NCBI GenBank assembly: GCA_015062005.1 | Contig: SUVL01000009.1 | Coordinates: forward strand, 19,533-83,532 | DNA: 64,000 nt | Direction: 5' to 3' | From: Akkermansiaceae bacterium | Lineage (GTDB): Bacteria > Verrucomicrobiota > Verrucomicrobiia > Verrucomicrobiales > Akkermansiaceae | Part shown: positions 1-7,330 of the stretch, in pieces | Layout of the letters: each line of letters begins with the position of its first letter | Position numbering within the stretch: the stretch's first letter is position 1 | Notes under the pieces: model-generated | What the model was told of the DNA's origin: nothing | Database searches by the model: none | The model's input: only the letters and a program-made list of their open reading frames with translations | Position numbers and translations under genes: made by a program

Positions 1-271
1 TGGTGGACAGTATGACCGGTTCGCTGTGGGTTTTGCTCCACTCGCGGATGAATTTGAGGGCAATGAAGACTTCGCCCACGCTCACGGCATGCACATAGAG
101 CCCGCCTTTCGGTTCCTCTGCGGCTGGTTTGCGGTAGATGCCGAAGCGCTCTGAAAGCCCGGTGCCGAAGCCCCCGCGCTTCTTCATTTTAATCAGGTAG
201 CCCGGAATGGAGATGACCAGGAATACAGGCAGCAGCAGGTTGTAGAGCAGGAGAAAGATGAAGCGTTTCAT
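1..271 (-). CDS. waaA: 3-deoxy-D-manno-octulosonic acid (Kdo) transferase, N-terminal part
   Basis: Reading the minus strand from the ATG at 271 gives about 90 residues that run off the window edge. The start is a hydrophobic signal-anchor (MKRFIFLLLYNLLLPVF), followed by a basic stretch, GLSERFGIY and then LYVHAVSVGEV. That order is typical of the N-terminus of WaaA/KdtA, the inner-membrane enzyme that adds Kdo to lipid A precursor in LPS synthesis. The ATG overlaps the rsmD stop codon (ATGA), so the two genes are probably co-transcribed and translationally coupled. Only the acceptor-side Rossmann half begins here; the catalytic C-terminal part is outside the window. Confidence 0.85.
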   Translation of the reverse strand, partial: MKRFIFLLLYNLLLPVFLVISIPGYLIKMKKRGGFGTGLSERFGIYRKPAAEEPKGGLYVHAVSVGEVFIALKFIREWSKTHSEPVILST

Positions 272-834
272 GCAGGGTCAACTTGGTAGAAGAGTATCAC
301 ATTCTTGCCGTAGTGGCGGGTATCAACGAGTTTCCAGCCCGGAAATTCGCGGCTGTGGGAGTCTCCCACGCCGTAGCCTTCCTGGGCTTCGGCAATGAAG
401 TAGCCCCCCTCTGCCAGCAGCTCGTGCAGACGATCTGTCATCAGTTCTGCTATCATATCCCGGTCGCCTATGGCTTTGGCGTAGGGAGGGTCGGCAAAGA
501 TGTAGTCGTAGCTACCGGCATCGCGCTTCACGAATTGCAGGCAATCGCTCTGCACCACGCTGCCGCCCACCAGGCGTGAGCGCTCCAGGTTCTGCCTGGC
601 CATGGCGCAGGAGGGACGCGCGGCATCCACCATGCGGGCGCTGGCGGCCCCGCGGCTCAGCGCCTCGATGCCGACCGAGCCGGAGCCGCAGTATAAATCA
701 AGTACCCGGGCACCCTGGATGGTGGGACCCAGAATATTGAAGAGGGCCTCCCGCACGCGGTCCTGGGTGGGGCGCACTTCTCCCTGTGGCACTCGGATGG
801 GTAGCCCTTTGGCTGCTCCGGCTATGATTCTCAT
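268..834 (-). CDS. rsmD: 16S rRNA (guanine(966)-N2)-methyltransferase RsmD
   Basis: The 188-residue protein opens with MRIIAGAAKGLPI and RPTQDRVREALFNIL, which are RsmD signatures. It then has the SAM-binding motif VLDLYCGSGSVGIEALSRGA (about residues 44-63) and the catalytic DPPY motif near residue 116. RsmD methylates G966 of 16S rRNA in assembled 30S subunits. Length is normal for the family (about 185-200). It lies directly upstream of waaA with a 4-base overlap. The gene upstream (911-1675) is separated from it by a terminator-like hairpin, so rsmD probably has its own promoter. Confidence 0.93.
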   Translation of the reverse strand: MRIIAGAAKGLPIRVPQGEVRPTQDRVREALFNILGPTIQGARVLDLYCGSGSVGIEALSRGAASARMVDAARPSCAMARQNLERSRLVGGSVVQSDCLQFVKRDAGSYDYIFADPPYAKAIGDRDMIAELMTDRLHELLAEGGYFIAEAQEGYGVGDSHSREFPGWKLVDTRHYGKNVILFYQVDPA

Positions 835-840
835 GGTCTT

Positions 841-886
841 CTAAGCAAGAAACGGGAGCCTCTGGCGGCTGTGGCCCGGCTCCCGT
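841..886 (-). terminator. Rho-independent terminator for the gene at 911-1675
   Basis: ACGGGAGCC at 852-860 pairs with GGCTCCCGT at 878-886. On the minus strand the stem is followed by TTTCTTGCTT. It lies between the stop of the secreted-protein gene and the start of rsmD. Confidence 0.6.
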
Positions 887-910
887 TGTGGTTGAAAATT
901 CTGGAAATCC

Positions 911-1675
911 TTACTTCTGGCCGGGGCGGGTGGCGTGGGCGCTGGCAGAAGTAATGGGGAAGATGATGGTATAGCCGTGGTTGGCGATGATGGTGCCGCT
1001 GATGACAGAGCGTTCCTGCAGGCTGTAGTACAGGAAAACGGCCTTGCCGTCCGTAGCCTTGGTGAGGCGGATCATCTCGCTGAGGGAGGAAAGGGAGTCC
1101 TTCTTCTCCATCTTCCACTCATTGCCGGTCTGCGCTCCATAATCGAAATTCTCACCGGCGGAGAATTCGCTGCCAGTCAGCTCGCCGTTGTTGGAAACCC
1201 ACACATTTTTGGCGGCATTGTAGCGCAGGGAGCCGATGGTGAGGGGCAGGGAACCGCCGTTGGCGACTCTGGTGGCAGAGAGGACGCTGTACATGTTGTT
1301 GCCGTCGCTTTTCAGCCCCACACGCACATCTGCCATGAGGGCAAGCCTGGTCTTCTTCCAGGCTTCTGTGTATTTCTCGTATTCTGCCTTGTCGGGCCAC
1401 AGGTCGGCATCATACTCCATGAGGCGGTCGGGGGCTCCCTTGGCGTTGATGGCTTCCTGCTTTTCCTTGGGCAGCTGCATGAAGCGCTGAATAGCTGCGC
1501 GGTGCAGCTCCACGAAGGAGTTGTCTCTGACCGGGCGGACCACCGAGCCCTGGATGGTGCTGCCGTTGCAGGGCAGGTAACCGGCAATGGCCTCGGGGGC
1601 AGACTCAGCATGCGCCGCAACGCAGAGGGCTGCGGGTGCTGCCAGCATGGCAAGAATGGCGTGCGAAAGATTCAT
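911..1675 (-). CDS. Secreted protein of unknown function
   Basis: 254 residues. The N-terminus (MNLSHAILAMLAAPAALCVA) is a clear Sec signal peptide with likely cleavage after AHA, about residue 23. The mature part is mixed alpha/beta with no motif I recognise. It contains 'AWKKTRLALMADVRVG' and a beta-rich C-terminal half ending in a possible strand repeat around SGTIIANHGYTIIF. The gene stands alone, with a terminator after it and a divergent lipoprotein gene (1750) before it. It is likely exported to the periplasm or outer membrane. Function unknown. Confidence 0.75.
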   Translation of the reverse strand: MNLSHAILAMLAAPAALCVAAHAESAPEAIAGYLPCNGSTIQGSVVRPVRDNSFVELHRAAIQRFMQLPKEKQEAINAKGAPDRLMEYDADLWPDKAEYEKYTEAWKKTRLALMADVRVGLKSDGNNMYSVLSATRVANGGSLPLTIGSLRYNAAKNVWVSNNGELTGSEFSAGENFDYGAQTGNEWKMEKKDSLSSLSEMIRLTKATDGKAVFLYYSLQERSVISGTIIANHGYTIIFPITSASAHATRPGQK

Positions 1676-1711
1676 ATCAGACGTCCCTTACTCTAGCACC
1701 GTTTTTTTTTC

Positions 1712-1740
1712 TTGGCAAGCATGAAATTCGGTGGTATTGT
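1712..1740 (+). promoter_or_regulatory. Sigma70-type promoter for the lipoprotein/galM pair
   Basis: TTGGCA at 1712-1717, a 17-base spacer, then TATTGT at 1735-1740. The ATG of the lipoprotein is at 1750, nine bases after the -10 box, so the transcript would be leaderless or nearly so. Confidence 0.5.
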
Positions 1741-1749
1741 CATGCAGAC

Positions 1750-2187
1750 ATGAGAGCTTTTTTCCGGGTTTTGACATTCATGCTGTGTGCTTCCTCTTTT
1801 GGGCTGGTATCATGCCAGACCGCAACTCCTTTCACCCGCATTGACCAGAACCCCATCATTTTCCGCTCGCTGAGCCCGGAGCACCAGCTCATGGTGCAGC
1901 AGGGCCGCATTTGCGAAGGCATGACCAAGGATGCCGTTTTCCTTGCCTGGGGCAACCCGAATACGCCTCCTGTGCGTGGACAGCAGGATGGACAGTCGTA
2001 TGAAAAGTGGGTATACTACGTGTACCGCCCGGTGCCGGTTGATTCCGTCACTATCGGTATTGGCGGCTGCTACCATGGTCCCTGGTATGGCGGGGGGATG
2101 ACCTCATCCACCGCCATGATTCCGCAAGAGGCTGCCTGGGTCGAGTTCCGGAACAATATCGTAACCGCTTGGGAAAGCCGTAAATAA
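1750..2187 (+). CDS. Small lipoprotein, SmpA/OmlA (BamE)-like fold suspected
   Basis: The start at 1750 gives a 145-residue protein with a lipoprotein signal peptide (MRAFFRVLTFMLCASSFGLVSC; lipobox LVSC, Cys22). An upstream in-frame ATG exists, but it would put about 38 unrelated residues before the signal peptide and overlap the divergent gene, so I reject it. Residues near 60-75 (EGMTKDAVFLAWGNP) match the helix-turn motif of BamE/SmpA-type outer-membrane lipoproteins. The C-terminal half has a Gly/Tyr/Trp-rich loop (CYHGPWYGGGM). galM follows after three bases. It is probably anchored in an outer-membrane leaflet; its partner is unknown. Confidence 0.75.
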   Translation: MRAFFRVLTFMLCASSFGLVSCQTATPFTRIDQNPIIFRSLSPEHQLMVQQGRICEGMTKDAVFLAWGNPNTPPVRGQQDGQSYEKWVYYVYRPVPVDSVTIGIGGCYHGPWYGGGMTSSTAMIPQEAAWVEFRNNIVTAWESRK

Positions 2188-2190
2188 CTT

Positions 2191-3108
2191 ATGAATTCAC
2201 AAATCTGCACACTCACTACGCCGGAGCTGGTGGTTCGTATCACCAATTTCGGAGCCCGTATCCTCAGCTTTGAATACCAGGGGACCGATTGTCTCTACGG
2301 CCCCAAGTCGCTGGAAGACCTCCCTGCTGATACTTGCTACTGCGGCAGCATCTGCGGTCGCGTGGCCAACCGCATCGCCGGCGGCGAGTTTGAGCTGGAT
2401 GGCGTGCGCTACCAGTTGGCTGTGAACAATGGCCCCAACCACCTGCATGGCGGATTGACCGGCTTTTCCGATATGCCATGGACGGTGGAGGAATCCACTG
2501 ATTCGCGCCTGGTGCTCAGCCTCATCTCGCCTGATGGGCAGGAAAATTACCCTGGTACTGTCACCGTGCGTGCGACGTACACCGTGGAAGGCCGCCGCCT
2601 GAACCTCCTCATGGAGGCCACGACCGATGCCCCCACGCTGCTGAATCTGACCAATCACGCCTATTGGAACCTCACGGGCTCCGGCACGGTGGATACCCAT
2701 TGCCTGCAAGTCTGCGCTTCTGCGTACACGCCCATGGTGGCGAATATCCCCACTGGCAATATCGTTTCCGTGGAAGGCTCTCTCTATGATTTGCGCCGCC
2801 CGGCCTGCCTGGGTGAGCGCAATGCTCCAGAGGCTATCGCCGGCGGCTACGATGATAATTATGTGCTCAGCTCAGAGCCCGGGGTCAGGCTGGCTGCCGT
2901 GCTTACAAATGGCCGCCGCACCCTCCGCGTGCTCACCGATGCCCCCGGTCTGCAGGTCTACACTGGCGACTACCTGCCCCTCAAGCGCGGCGGCGTAGCC
3001 CTGGAAGCCCAGAACTTCCCGGATTCTCCGCACCAGTCGCACTTCCCCAGCATCGTACTCCGCCCCGGCGAAACCTACTCCCGCACCATCGCCTGGGAGA
3101 TTGATTAA
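2191..3108 (+). CDS. galM: Aldose 1-epimerase (mutarotase)
   Basis: 305 residues. It contains the galactose mutarotase landmarks: ITNFGARILSFEY near the N-terminus, GRVANRIAGGEFELDG, NNGPNHLHGG (catalytic/substrate-binding His), and LTNHAYWNLTG (second His) near residue 152. The C-terminal LEAQNFPDSPH contains the catalytic Glu. It interconverts alpha and beta anomers of hexoses, feeding the Leloir pathway. Length is slightly short but complete. It starts three bases after the lipoprotein stop, and the prepilin peptidase gene follows closely, so a three-gene transcript is likely even though the functions look unrelated. Confidence 0.93.
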   Translation: MNSQICTLTTPELVVRITNFGARILSFEYQGTDCLYGPKSLEDLPADTCYCGSICGRVANRIAGGEFELDGVRYQLAVNNGPNHLHGGLTGFSDMPWTVEESTDSRLVLSLISPDGQENYPGTVTVRATYTVEGRRLNLLMEATTDAPTLLNLTNHAYWNLTGSGTVDTHCLQVCASAYTPMVANIPTGNIVSVEGSLYDLRRPACLGERNAPEAIAGGYDDNYVLSSEPGVRLAAVLTNGRRTLRVLTDAPGLQVYTGDYLPLKRGGVALEAQNFPDSPHQSHFPSIVLRPGETYSRTIAWEID

Positions 3109-3120
3109 GCTCAGGCGGAT

Positions 3121-4254
3121 ATGGAAGCCATCTATACATTCACCCAGGAGGTGACAGCAGTCACCCCGTGGCTGCTGCCTCTCTTCCTGGGGCTGTTCGG
3201 GGCGTGTGTGGGGTCGTTTCTGAATGTGGTGATTTACCGACTGCCGCGCGGCATGAGTGTGAATGAACCGCGGCGTTCGTTCTGTCCGCAGTGCAAGGCT
3301 CCTATCCCCTGGTATCTGAATCTTCCCGTCATCAGTTATCTGATGTTGCGCGGGCGAACCGCCTGCTGTGGCCGGCACTACACGGCCCGCTACTGCGCGG
3401 TGGAGCTGGTGTGCGCCCTGCTTTTTGCGGGCATTGCCTGGTATTTCTGCACGGATGATATTATCACCCAGGTGCTGCTGTGTGTGTGGGCAGCGGCCAT
3501 GCTCGCCTGTTTCTGCATAGATTGGGAGCAGATGGTGGTTCTCCCCTCTCTTACCCTCATCGCCACGGTGGCGGGGGTGGGTGTTTCTCTGTTGTCCCCC
3601 TGGTTCAGCGGCGAGGGTGTGGAACCGCTCCAGGGGTTGATGAGCAGCCTGAGCGGGGCTTTCGGTGGCTTCTTATTGTTCCGTCTGGTGGCGCTGGCCG
3701 GCAAGTTTCTTTTCGGCCGCAAGCAGCAGCTCTTTGATACCCCGCAGGAGTGGGTGCTGCACCAGGCAGAGGATGGCGAGGATGTGGAGCTGCTCATCAA
3801 TGGTGAGCGCCTGTTGTGGAGCGATTTGTTCCTGGAGTCCAGCAACCGTTTCACCCTGCTGGCTGGTACCGAGAGTACCCACGAAACCGGGGCCGGCGAG
3901 CTGCTGTTTACTGTTGATTCTCTGACACTGCCGGATGGTACCACGCTTTCGCTGGAAAATCACGACGAATTGCGCGGCTCCTGCCGCGGCTATGCGGCGC
4001 GCAAGGAGGCCATGGGCAGTGGCGATGCCTGGCTGGCCCTGGCCATCGGCTCGCTCTGCGGCTGGCAGGGAGTGGTTTTTGCCTTGGTGGGAGGCAGCTT
4101 TATCGGTATTGCGGCGGCCGTTGTTGCCCGCATCGGCCGTGGCACGCCCATGCCCTTTGGCCCGGCGCTCATTGCAGCTGCCTGTATCTGGCTGTTCTGG
4201 GGCCCGGCGCTGGTGGCGGGGTATATGGAGTGGGTCGAATCTCTGCTGTGGTGA
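3121..4254 (+). CDS. Prepilin peptidase (A24 family) with a large inserted domain
   Basis: 377 residues with several membrane segments. LFGACVGSFLNVVIYRLPRG (about 25-44) is the family signature. CPQC (55-58) begins the cytoplasmic zinc-type loop, and the second Cys pair is adjacent (RTACCG, 79-84) rather than C-x2-C. The two catalytic aspartates are seen as FCIDWEQMVVLP (Asp134) and GSGDAWLALAIG (Asp302). About 95 hydrophilic residues (about 200-296) are inserted before the second Asp; ordinary PilD/GspO proteins (250-290 residues) lack this. It processes type IV pilin-like proteins, and a likely substrate is the pseudopilin at 35116-35826. Confidence 0.88.
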   Translation: MEAIYTFTQEVTAVTPWLLPLFLGLFGACVGSFLNVVIYRLPRGMSVNEPRRSFCPQCKAPIPWYLNLPVISYLMLRGRTACCGRHYTARYCAVELVCALLFAGIAWYFCTDDIITQVLLCVWAAAMLACFCIDWEQMVVLPSLTLIATVAGVGVSLLSPWFSGEGVEPLQGLMSSLSGAFGGFLLFRLVALAGKFLFGRKQQLFDTPQEWVLHQAEDGEDVELLINGERLLWSDLFLESSNRFTLLAGTESTHETGAGELLFTVDSLTLPDGTTLSLENHDELRGSCRGYAARKEAMGSGDAWLALAIGSLCGWQGVVFALVGGSFIGIAAAVVARIGRGTPMPFGPALIAAACIWLFWGPALVAGYMEWVESLLW

Positions 4255-4258
4255 GGTC

Positions 4259-4350
4259 CGAGCGAAGCGAGGATTTCGTCTTGCGCGCAGCGCAAGATAT
4301 CGTCCGCGAGGCCGGATATCGTCCAGTCTCCGCAGGAGACTGGATAGCGT
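4259..4350. repeat. Single-arm hairpin array with ATATCGT-like linkers
   Basis: Four short hairpins follow one another: 4259-4271, 4280-4296 (CTTGCGCGCAGCGCAAG), 4304-4315, and 4323-4343 (CCAGTCTCC/GGAGACTGG). They are separated by near-identical linkers GATTTCGT, ATATCGT, ATATCGT and ATAGCGT. The plan matches one arm of the array at 22305-22735. It begins right after the prepilin peptidase stop. The rest of the gap to 4480 holds only the promoter below. Confidence 0.7.
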
Positions 4351-4444
4351 TTCCTATGAAGCCCACCCCATGAGCCCCAGCGTTCATTGGGAAAAAAGAG
4401 ACAAGACAGTAAAGAGGAAATCCGCTCTCGTGGAGCGACAAGGC

Positions 4445-4473
4445 TTGCCCTTGAGGGGGCTGTGTGGTACACT
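4445..4473 (+). promoter_or_regulatory. Promoter for the dus gene
   Basis: TTGCCC at 4445-4450, a 17-base spacer and TACACT at 4468-4473. The ATG follows seven bases later (4481), implying a leaderless mRNA. Confidence 0.5.
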
Positions 4474-4480
4474 CCCGGGC

Positions 4481-5449
4481 ATGCCCTTGCCGGATTTTTC
4501 TCGTTTTCCGCTGTACCTGGCTCCCATGGCCGGGGTGACCGACCCTATTTTCCGCACGCTGTGCAAGGAGGAAGGGGCGGATGTGATGCTGACGGAGTTT
4601 GTTTCGGCAGAGGGGGTGCTGCAGGCATGGGAACGCAACCGGCGCTATGTGGAGTTCGAGGATGCCCACCGACCGCTGGGAATTCAGATTTTTGGCTCGG
4701 TGCCGGAGCATTGCGCGGCGGCAGCCCGCATCATTGTGGACGCCATGCACCCGGATTTCCTGGACATCAATGCCGGCTGCCCGGTGCCCAAGGTGGTGGG
4801 CAAGAATGGCGGCTCGTCACTGCTGAAGGATTTACCCCTGTTGCAGCGCATTGCGGCTGCCGTGGTGCAGGAATTGGGCGCAGACTGCCCGGTGACCACC
4901 AAAATCCGCATAGGTTGGGATCAGGAACACATCTGCGCGCCCGAGGCGGTGCTCCGCCTGCAGGATGCCGGGGTGCAGGCCATTGCCATTCACGGCCGAA
5001 CCCGTTCCCAGCAGTACGGCGGCAAGGCCGACTGGGAAATGATTGACCATTGCTCCCGCCTGGTCAGCATCCCCGTTATCGGCAATGGGGATATCTGCAC
5101 CCCGCAGGATGTGCAGCGGGTGCGTGAAACAACGGCCGTCTCTGCGGTGATGATTGGCCGCGCCGCCATGAATGCCCCCTGGCTCTTCCGCCAGGCCAGG
5201 GAATACCTGAGCTCCGGTCTCGTGCCGGAGCCCCCCACTCCCCGGCAGCGCATTGATTTTATGCTGCGTCACACCCGCATGGCTCTCGAAAGCCGTCACT
5301 ACGGCGATGAACTCGTGACCATGCGCGCCATGCGTTCCCGTCTGCTGGCCTATGCCAAGGGAATCCCCGGCACCAAACCAATGAGGCCACAGCTTTCGCG
5401 TGTGGCCTCATATGATGAGCTCTGTGCCATCCTGGCACCGCTCTGCTGA
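4481..5449 (+). CDS. dus: tRNA-dihydrouridine synthase (DusB-like)
   Basis: The start at 4481 gives 322 residues beginning MPLPDFSRFPLYLAPMAGVTD, the FMN-binding start of the Dus TIM barrel. A longer upstream extension would read through the repeat array and is rejected. LDINAGCPVPKVV carries the catalytic Cys (about residue 101). IAIHGRTRSQQYGGKADW and IPVIGNGDI are the usual FMN phosphate-binding and tRNA-facing motifs. The enzyme reduces uridine to dihydrouridine in tRNA using FMN and NADPH. It belongs to the DusB/Dus3-type group by motif, but the exact position specificity cannot be told. It is convergent with the PEP-CTERM gene, with no gap between the two stops. Confidence 0.92.
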   Translation: MPLPDFSRFPLYLAPMAGVTDPIFRTLCKEEGADVMLTEFVSAEGVLQAWERNRRYVEFEDAHRPLGIQIFGSVPEHCAAAARIIVDAMHPDFLDINAGCPVPKVVGKNGGSSLLKDLPLLQRIAAAVVQELGADCPVTTKIRIGWDQEHICAPEAVLRLQDAGVQAIAIHGRTRSQQYGGKADWEMIDHCSRLVSIPVIGNGDICTPQDVQRVRETTAVSAVMIGRAAMNAPWLFRQAREYLSSGLVPEPPTPRQRIDFMLRHTRMALESRHYGDELVTMRAMRSRLLAYAKGIPGTKPMRPQLSRVASYDELCAILAPLC

Positions 5450-6067
5450 TTAGCTGCGCCGCCGGCGGACGCAGAGCCCGGCAAGGGCCAGCAGGCTCAG
5501 CGTGGCCGTGGCGGGCTCTGGAACAAGCTGCTTGAAAATGGGTTCGGCTCCGCCTACGTATAACCCTTGGTATGTCACAGGTGTTTCCAGCGGAAAAGAG
5601 GCGTCTTCCTTGTAGTAGTACAAACCTGTTACTTCTCTGGTCATGCTACCCGTTTCCGTGCCTTTGACGAGGGTGAGTGTGAGCGTAATCGGGGAAGTAA
5701 TTTGCACTGAAAGCGCATTAGGCTTACCACCAATCCAGGCCATGAAGTTAGAATCCTGCAGAACACTCACGCTGTCAATACCCATTGAGCCCTGGAGCGT
5801 CAGGCTTTCTCCGCCTTCATTCAGTATGGGGTAATTGCTTGCCACACTGAAAGTTCCCGCGTACTCGGCCTCCCCGAATGTGTAAGTAGCCTCATACTGA
5901 GGGCTATCTCCCAATCGTTCATGAACTGTCATCGAAAAAGAGGGGATCCCGGCACCTGCCTCGACATACAGACCGGAGATGTCAACATCTTTTGCACTCA
6001 GGGTGAGGGCGGTATCAGCAATGGCGCAGGAAGCGAGGCTCAGCAGGAGAAGTAGGGACTTTTTCAT
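5450..6067 (-). CDS. PEP-CTERM-type sorting-signal protein
   Basis: The start at 6067 (MKKSLLLLLSLASCAIA) gives a 205-residue protein with a Sec signal peptide. An upstream in-frame ATG would translate repeat sequence, so it is not used. The C-terminus is VPEPATATLSLLALAGL followed by CVRRRRS: a PEP motif, a short hydrophobic helix and an Arg-rich tail, which is the tripartite PEP-CTERM signal common in Verrucomicrobiota. The middle is beta-rich and unrecognised. Such proteins are thought to be processed by an exosortase-type enzyme and anchored at the cell surface; no exosortase is in the window. Confidence 0.8.
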   Translation of the reverse strand: MKKSLLLLLSLASCAIADTALTLSAKDVDISGLYVEAGAGIPSFSMTVHERLGDSPQYEATYTFGEAEYAGTFSVASNYPILNEGGESLTLQGSMGIDSVSVLQDSNFMAWIGGKPNALSVQITSPITLTLTLVKGTETGSMTREVTGLYYYKEDASFPLETPVTYQGLYVGGAEPIFKQLVPEPATATLSLLALAGLCVRRRRS

Positions 6068-6095
6068 GTTATATAAAGTGAGTTGTTGCGACCCC

Positions 6096-6123
6096 AATAT
6101 ATCATCTTTCGGTAACGAATCAA
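6096..6123 (-). promoter_or_regulatory. Promoter for the PEP-CTERM gene
   Basis: On the minus strand TTGATT (6123-6118), a 16-base spacer and TATATT (6101-6096). The leader is about 25 bases to the ATG at 6067. Confidence 0.45.
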
Positions 6124-6189
6124 GGTGGCGGGTGTAATATGACACGCCGGAGGACGGCAGCCTGTTTTTCGGGCTTTGTGTCGCATACT

Positions 6190-6450
6190 TCACATGTGTC
6201 CCAACGTTTGAGGACAGCGCTTGATAAATTGGAATTTGTAAGTACAATGTACAAAGGACAAAGTACAATTTGAAAGTTCCCTGCGGCTCCGCCGCAGCCG
6301 TTTAAAATGGCGAGCCTAAGGCGAGCGGAACTCCTAAATTGTCCTTTGTAATTTGTCCTTTGTACATCCCGACAAATTCCCATTTGACGTTCCGTCAAAG
6401 CAATATTCTTTAACTGCCGCAGCAATAATTTTATCTGTACCACTCAGAAC
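6190..6450. repeat. Dispersed inverted-repeat element with internal hairpins
   Basis: The left arm has AATTGGAATTTGTAAGTACA, copies of CAAAGGACAAAGTAC and AAGTTCC. The right arm repeats these inverted (GGAACTCC, AATTGTCCTTTGTA, TTTGTCCTTTGTAC, AATTCCCATTT). The core 6280-6334 is a nearly exact reverse complement of 44690-44745. The outer right flank (CAATATTCTTTAACTGCCGC) is the inverse of the left flank of the element at 63057. The flank also has the TGTCCCAA motif shared with 20640, 22232 and 20460. With the PEP-CTERM promoter this fills the 444-base gap before 6512; no gene is seen. Confidence 0.7.
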
Positions 6451-6511
6451 TCATGCAGTGCTGAGCTTTTTGCTTGCTAGGTGAGGAAATATATGGCATG
6501 ATAAGCAGAGA

Positions 6512-7318
6512 ATGTACGAGCATGTCGTAATAACAGGTGCTTCTTCCGGTTTTGGTATGGCGTTTGCACGCCGTCTGGTGGGGGAGTGTGCCCACATGGT
6601 GCTGGTAGCTCGCCGAAAGGAGATTCTCATGGAGCTGTCGGATGAGCTGCGGGCGGCCAACTCATCGCTGAAAGTGACGGTGGTAAATTGTGACCTGGCT
6701 TCAGAAGGAGATCGTGTGCGCCTCATCCAGCAGCTTGAGGAATTGTCTGCGGGCAAGACTTTGCTCATCAATAATGCCGGGCTGGGCGATTATGGAGAAT
6801 ACGCATGCAGTGCCCCTGCTCGCAATCACCAGATGCTGCATGTCAACGTGCTGGCCGTGGCAGAGCTCACTCGGGCTCTCCTTCCGCGCATGGTGGAGCA
6901 GGGCGGCGGTATCATCAACATTGCCTCCCTGGCTGCGGACCTGTTTATTCCGGATTTCGCAATCTACGCTGCCTCCAAGGCCTTTGTGGCTTCTTTCTCT
7001 GAGGCCATACGCCTGGAAGTCCGCAAGGCCGGTGTTCCCGTGGTGGCAGTTTGCCCCGGGCCGGTGCATACCGGCTTTGGAGATGTGGCCCGCCGAAGCG
7101 GATGTACCAATGGATATTCATCGTTCAAGAAGTGGGTGTACACTTCTATTCCCACAGTGGTGAATGGGGCTCTGGATGCCTTGACTGAAAACAAGCCCCG
7201 CTATTATCCATCGCTCCGCATACGGCTGATTGGCTGGTTGCTGCGCAATACTCCTCTGGGGCTCATGCGTCTGGTGATGGGATTGCGCCCCCGCAAGGTT
7301 GAGACTGTTCAGGAATGA
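6512..7318 (+). CDS. Short-chain dehydrogenase/reductase (classical SDR, DltE-like)
   Basis: 268 residues. The N-terminus MYEHVVITGASSGFGMAFA holds the Rossmann TGxxxGxG motif (TGASSGFG). LINNAGLGDYGEYA is the NAG motif, the Ser of INIASLAAD is catalytic, and YAASKAFV provides the YxxxK active site (about Tyr150/Lys154). CPGPVHTGFGD follows the active site as usual. It is an NAD(P)H-dependent oxidoreductase; the substrate cannot be told. The C-terminal tail has a short hydrophobic segment (LIGWLLRNTPLGLMRLVMGL) that may associate with membrane. The GH75-like gene follows after 12 bases. Confidence 0.9.
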   Translation: MYEHVVITGASSGFGMAFARRLVGECAHMVLVARRKEILMELSDELRAANSSLKVTVVNCDLASEGDRVRLIQQLEELSAGKTLLINNAGLGDYGEYACSAPARNHQMLHVNVLAVAELTRALLPRMVEQGGGIINIASLAADLFIPDFAIYAASKAFVASFSEAIRLEVRKAGVPVVAVCPGPVHTGFGDVARRSGCTNGYSSFKKWVYTSIPTVVNGALDALTENKPRYYPSLRIRLIGWLLRNTPLGLMRLVMGLRPRKVETVQE

Positions 7319-7330
7319 GTTTTTAACAAT

